From the NCBI GenBank assembly GCA_013153105.1, contig JAADFC010000003.1, positions 1 through 24,860 on the forward strand: DNA of 24,860 nt. The letters run 5' to 3'. Positions 22,604 to 24,860 of this stretch are shown here, in pieces (position 1 is the stretch's first letter; each line of letters opens with the position of its first letter). Below the pieces are notes generated by a model, which saw only the letters and a list, made by a program, of their open reading frames with translations, was not told where the DNA came from and did not search any database. The position numbers were made by a program, and so were the translations under genes. This DNA comes from Thermoproteota archaeon. Lineage in GTDB: Archaea > Thermoproteota > Thermoprotei_A > Sulfolobales > Pyrodictiaceae.

Positions 22604-23332
22604 TCATAGGCCGGTTGCACTCTCGCTTATTATCTGGGGGCCTACCTTCTTCTTCCTCTTGACAACGTCTATTATCCTCTCTATGAAGTCCTCCTCGTAG
22701 GGGACGCCGACGAACGCGAGCACACCATTTATCGCTATAGCCGGGACGGACATGACGTTATACTTGTCCGCTATATCGGGGTTCTCGTAGGCCTCAACAG
22801 TGTCTGCTATGAAGTTGCGGCGCCCCATGCGCCAGACCTCGTAGGCGAACATGTTGGTCAGCAGTGCAGCGTAGGGGCAGTAGGGGCACTGGGGGGTTAC
22901 TATAACCTCCACGTGGACGGGCTCGGTTATCTCCTTCAGCTTCTCTATCGTGGTCTGGTCGAGGCCGCTGTCCTCAGTAGATATCCTGACTATAGTCTCT
23001 ATAAGGCCCCGTATCTCCTCGCCGCTGGGCGTGCCGGTGTAGCGTATAACCCCGTCCAGGAGTGTTGTAGTGGGCACCCTCTCCACGCCCTGGCGCTTAA
23101 ACTCCTCGTCATCCTTGCCCTTCTCGAATATCTTCACTTTTATCAGGCGCTCCCCATTCCTAACAGGAGCCTGCTCCTCTATGACGCGGGCTATCTTTAT
23201 CGACTCGTCACAGTACTTACAGTTGGGGCCTATGAACACGTTTATTGTGACGGGCTTCTCCATATCCTGCAGGGCCTCCCTTATAGCCTCCTTGGTCTCC
23301 TCGTCTATCTCCATGCGCACCGGGTCATGCAT
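22604..23332 (-). CDS. pdo: Protein disulfide oxidoreductase (double glutaredoxin-like)
   Basis: 242 aa, matching the two-thioredoxin-fold PDO of hyperthermophilic archaea that forms or exchanges intracellular disulfides. The N unit has CKYC (C38, C41) with cis-Pro in RVPTTT; the C unit has CPYC (C149, C152) with cis-Pro in SVPAIAI. Both active sites are intact. The start is ATG 23330-23332, preceded by GGGGTGGT; an internal ATG at codon 7 is less likely. A T5 run just past the stop (minus, about 22586-22590) is a likely terminator. The gene is divergent from a CxxC-containing HTH regulator. Confidence 0.95.
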   Translation of the reverse strand: MHDPVRMEIDEETKEAIREALQDMEKPVTINVFIGPNCKYCDESIKIARVIEEQAPVRNGERLIKVKIFEKGKDDEEFKRQGVERVPTTTLLDGVIRYTGTPSGEEIRGLIETIVRISTEDSGLDQTTIEKLKEITEPVHVEVIVTPQCPYCPYAALLTNMFAYEVWRMGRRNFIADTVEAYENPDIADKYNVMSVPAIAINGVLAFVGVPYEEDFIERIIDVVKRKKKVGPQIISESATGL

Positions 23333-23367
23333 AGCCTAGACCACCCCTCAACGCTCCACCGGCGCAC

Positions 23368-23383
23368 GCCCCCAAGCGGGGGC
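23368..23383. promoter_or_regulatory. Hairpin in the predicted leader of the disulfide oxidoreductase mRNA
   Basis: GCCCCC (23368-23373) and GGGGGC (23378-23383) with a 4-base loop. It lies between the likely minus-strand promoter (about 23437-23456) and the ATG (23332), so it would be in the 5' leader, about 35-50 bases before the start codon. Its role is unknown. Confidence 0.4.
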
Positions 23384-23526
23384 TGCATGCCCCTCTTAGG
23401 CCGTACCCGGCTGGGCTGGTGTAGCAGGGGTTAACGGAGTTTTAGCGATATTAACTCTCCATTTCCGCCGCGGTTAGCGGAGGCGGATGCCGCGCCCGTA
23501 AAACTGTACGTCCCCCGGGACGACAC

Positions 23527-23535
23527 TATTATTAG
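23527..23535 (+). promoter_or_regulatory. Putative TATA box for the CxxC HTH regulator
   Basis: TATTATTAG, 45-53 bases before the ATG, predicting a leader near 22 bases with GGGAGG. The 247-bp divergent gap to the disulfide oxidoreductase also holds AT-rich sequence at 23437-23456 for the minus strand and a GCCCCC/GGGGGC hairpin at 23368-23383. Confidence 0.5.
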
Positions 23536-23579
23536 CACATGTTATTCTACACAGCTGAAGGACACGGGAGGCCCCTGCC

Positions 23580-23948
23580 ATGGAGAGCGACGGCTTCCTG
23601 GCGACACCCTGCGAGATAGCCGTGAGGAAGTACGTCCCGTCGATTAGAGCGTCGATTGCAATGGTGCTTGTGAGAGACTATGGCCTCTCGGTCTACCGGG
23701 CGGCGAAAGTCCTCAAGCTGACGCCAGCCGCCGTCTCCAATTACCTCTTGAAGAGGAGGGGCGGCGAGTACGTTGACGCCATACTCAACGACAAGGAGCT
23801 CCATAGGATGGTGAGCGAGATTGCCGAGAGGCTCATAAGCGAGAACATTAGCCCCCGCGAGCTCTCCCTAAAGATGTGCATGATCTGCAGGAAGCTGAGA
23901 ATAAAGGTTGAGGGGCACTACGAGCCTCCCCATCCACCGCCCCTCTAG
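23580..23948 (+). CDS. HTH transcriptional regulator with C-terminal CxxC (COG2522-like)
   Basis: 122 aa. Residues about 30-60 form a helix-turn-helix (GLSVYRAAKVLKLTPAAVSN), typical of small archaeal regulators that pair an N-terminal HTH with a short Cys-bearing tail. C11, C100 and C103 (CMIC) could hold a metal or respond to thiol oxidation. The ATG has GGGAGG 8 bases upstream and a TATA-like TATTATTAG at 23527-23535, giving a leader of about 22 bases. It is divergent from the disulfide oxidoreductase gene; regulating that gene, itself, or both is inference. A T4 run at about 23987-23990 after the stop may end the transcript. Confidence 0.85.
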   Translation: MESDGFLATPCEIAVRKYVPSIRASIAMVLVRDYGLSVYRAAKVLKLTPAAVSNYLLKRRGGEYVDAILNDKELHRMVSEIAERLISENISPRELSLKMCMICRKLRIKVEGHYEPPHPPPL

Positions 23949-24046
23949 GAGTCCCCGGAGCGTCCCCACGAGCTGCCCGGTCGAGGGTTTTGTACGGAGG
24001 CCGCCCGCCGCTGGGCTCTGACCTTCACCCGCGGCTCGGGGCTGCG

Positions 24047-24860
24047 TTAGGGGGCTACCCTGCGGCTCCTCCTGAGCAGTGGGGGCAGAGGCTTCAGCGT
24101 GAGCTGCAGGAGTGTCACGCCGTAGGGGCGTACGGGTATCTTTACGCGGTCGTACTCGGGCTTGAGCTGTTCCCAGACTGTGTCTTGTGGGGCGCGGGTG
24201 TGGGCCTCTACTATCCGGTGGGTTGAGGAGCGCAGCTCGACTAGGCTGGGGCGGGGCTCGGGGTTCCAGAGTGCCAGGAGGAGAGTCTCGCCCTGGGCCT
24301 CCGCGTATACGGGCACGAGGGCGCCTGTAGACCATAGCGATGGGTTTGTAACCTCGCTCTCTCTGAGCCTTCTGGCAGCTTCGGCGAGTAGTGCGTCTGT
24401 GAAGATCCTGTGGCCGCTGCAGCGTCTGCCGCGGAGCACCACCGCTTCCGCTGCTTCTACTGTAAGCCTGTCTGGGCGGACTTCCATGGTGCAGTTATCG
24501 CTGCACACTATTGCCGTGCAGGAGGAGGGGGTTGAGAGCACGGCCGCGGGCGACAGTATCTCTAGGGTTCTGGCTACGCGGCCGCAGTAGACGCCGAGGA
24601 GTGTCGGGATGCAGAGTCTAGGCTTGTAGCCGGGCGGCTCGAGGCTCGCCCTCCCCCTGACGCGGCTGATGTTAAGGCGGCGGGTTAGGGGGGTGCAGCC
24701 CAGCCGGGGCCTGCAGCGTCTGCCGGCGAGCCAGTCCGTGTAGTCTGTGAAGACTGGCGGCTTTGAGGATGTATGGGCGGCCACCGTCTCTAGCGCTGCC
24801 GCAGTCTCGCGGACGACGATGCTCAGGGGGCTCTGGTAGGCTGGGGGAGGCGGGCGTAGC
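24047..24860 (-). CDS. Cys-rich hypothetical protein, possible C-terminal part of a glycosidase, 5' end beyond right edge (partial)
   Basis: The frame is open from the window edge to a TAG at 24047-24049, giving 270 visible residues. It is longer than the GTG at 24784 suggests, because 25 upstream codons have no stop. The last 110 residues resemble the beta-sandwich end of sugar-active enzymes such as GH38-like alpha-mannosidases: LLLALWNPEPRPSLVELRSS, then VKIPVRPYGVTLLQLTL at the C-terminus. The first part has about eight Cys, including CTAIVCSDNC, unusual for a cytosolic protein, so a secreted or surface location with disulfides is possible. The function is inference only. The adjacent plus-strand frame (24162-24590) is Ser/Arg-rich and treated as a shadow. 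Confidence 0.6.
   Translation of the reverse strand, partial: LRPPPPAYQSPLSIVVRETAAALETVAAHTSSKPPVFTDYTDWLAGRRCRPRLGCTPLTRRLNISRVRGRASLEPPGYKPRLCIPTLLGVYCGRVARTLEILSPAAVLSTPSSCTAIVCSDNCTMEVRPDRLTVEAAEAVVLRGRRCSGHRIFTDALLAEAARRLRESEVTNPSLWSTGALVPVYAEAQGETLLLALWNPEPRPSLVELRSSTHRIVEAHTRAPQDTVWEQLKPEYDRVKIPVRPYGVTLLQLTLKPLPPLLRRSRRVAP

Overview
The window reads as chromosomal DNA of a GC-rich hyperthermophilic archaeon. Reverse gyrase, RadA, two Alba proteins, GatD/GatE, ribosomal protein S30e, an archaeal ThrRS with the D-amino-acid-deacylase-like editing domain, and a double-glutaredoxin protein disulfide oxidoreductase together point to Crenarchaeota. Desulfurococcales, probably the Pyrodictiaceae (Hyperthermus/Pyrodictium/Pyrolobus), is my best guess from gene content and base composition. 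This placement is inference; no rRNA is present to confirm it. Genes are packed tightly, starts are often TTG or GTG, Shine-Dalgarno (SD) motifs of the GAGGTG type are common, and TATA-like boxes sit about 25 bp upstream of likely transcription starts. I see no tRNA, rRNA, CRISPR array, insertion sequence or integrase.

Left part (1-6.2 kb), all on the minus strand: a zinc-ribbon protein cut by the left edge, an ASCH-domain protein, a sugar-phosphate nucleotidylyltransferase with a left-handed beta-helix tail, glmS, and thrS. glmS and the nucleotidylyltransferase probably supply UDP-GlcNAc-type sugars. Middle-left (6.2-10 kb): radA on plus; an unknown minus gene; a plus-strand run with an archaeal prepilin peptidase-like membrane protein, a small winged-helix protein and an alpha-helical protein; a HIT hydrolase divergent from a 68-aa protein across a strikingly symmetrical promoter; and a small L24e/TRASH-like zinc protein.

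Centre (10.2-18.5 kb) is a DNA-topology and repair block: an Lhr-type helicase, an unknown 190-aa protein, an Alba2-like gene, reverse gyrase (convergent with Alba2 and divergent from Alba1), and Alba1. Right part (18.5-24.9 kb): a small unknown ORF, S30e, the gatD-gatE operon for Gln-tRNA(Gln) formation, a protein disulfide oxidoreductase divergent from a CxxC-bearing HTH regulator, and a minus-strand gene cut by the right edge that may be the C-terminal part of a secreted or surface carbohydrate-active protein.

The observations most worth following are the nested dyad between the HIT gene and its divergent neighbour, the alba2-topR-alba1 arrangement, the nucleotidylyltransferase with an altered nucleotide-binding signature beside glmS, and the divergent disulfide oxidoreductase/CxxC regulator pair. 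I found no clearly novel defence or mobile system.
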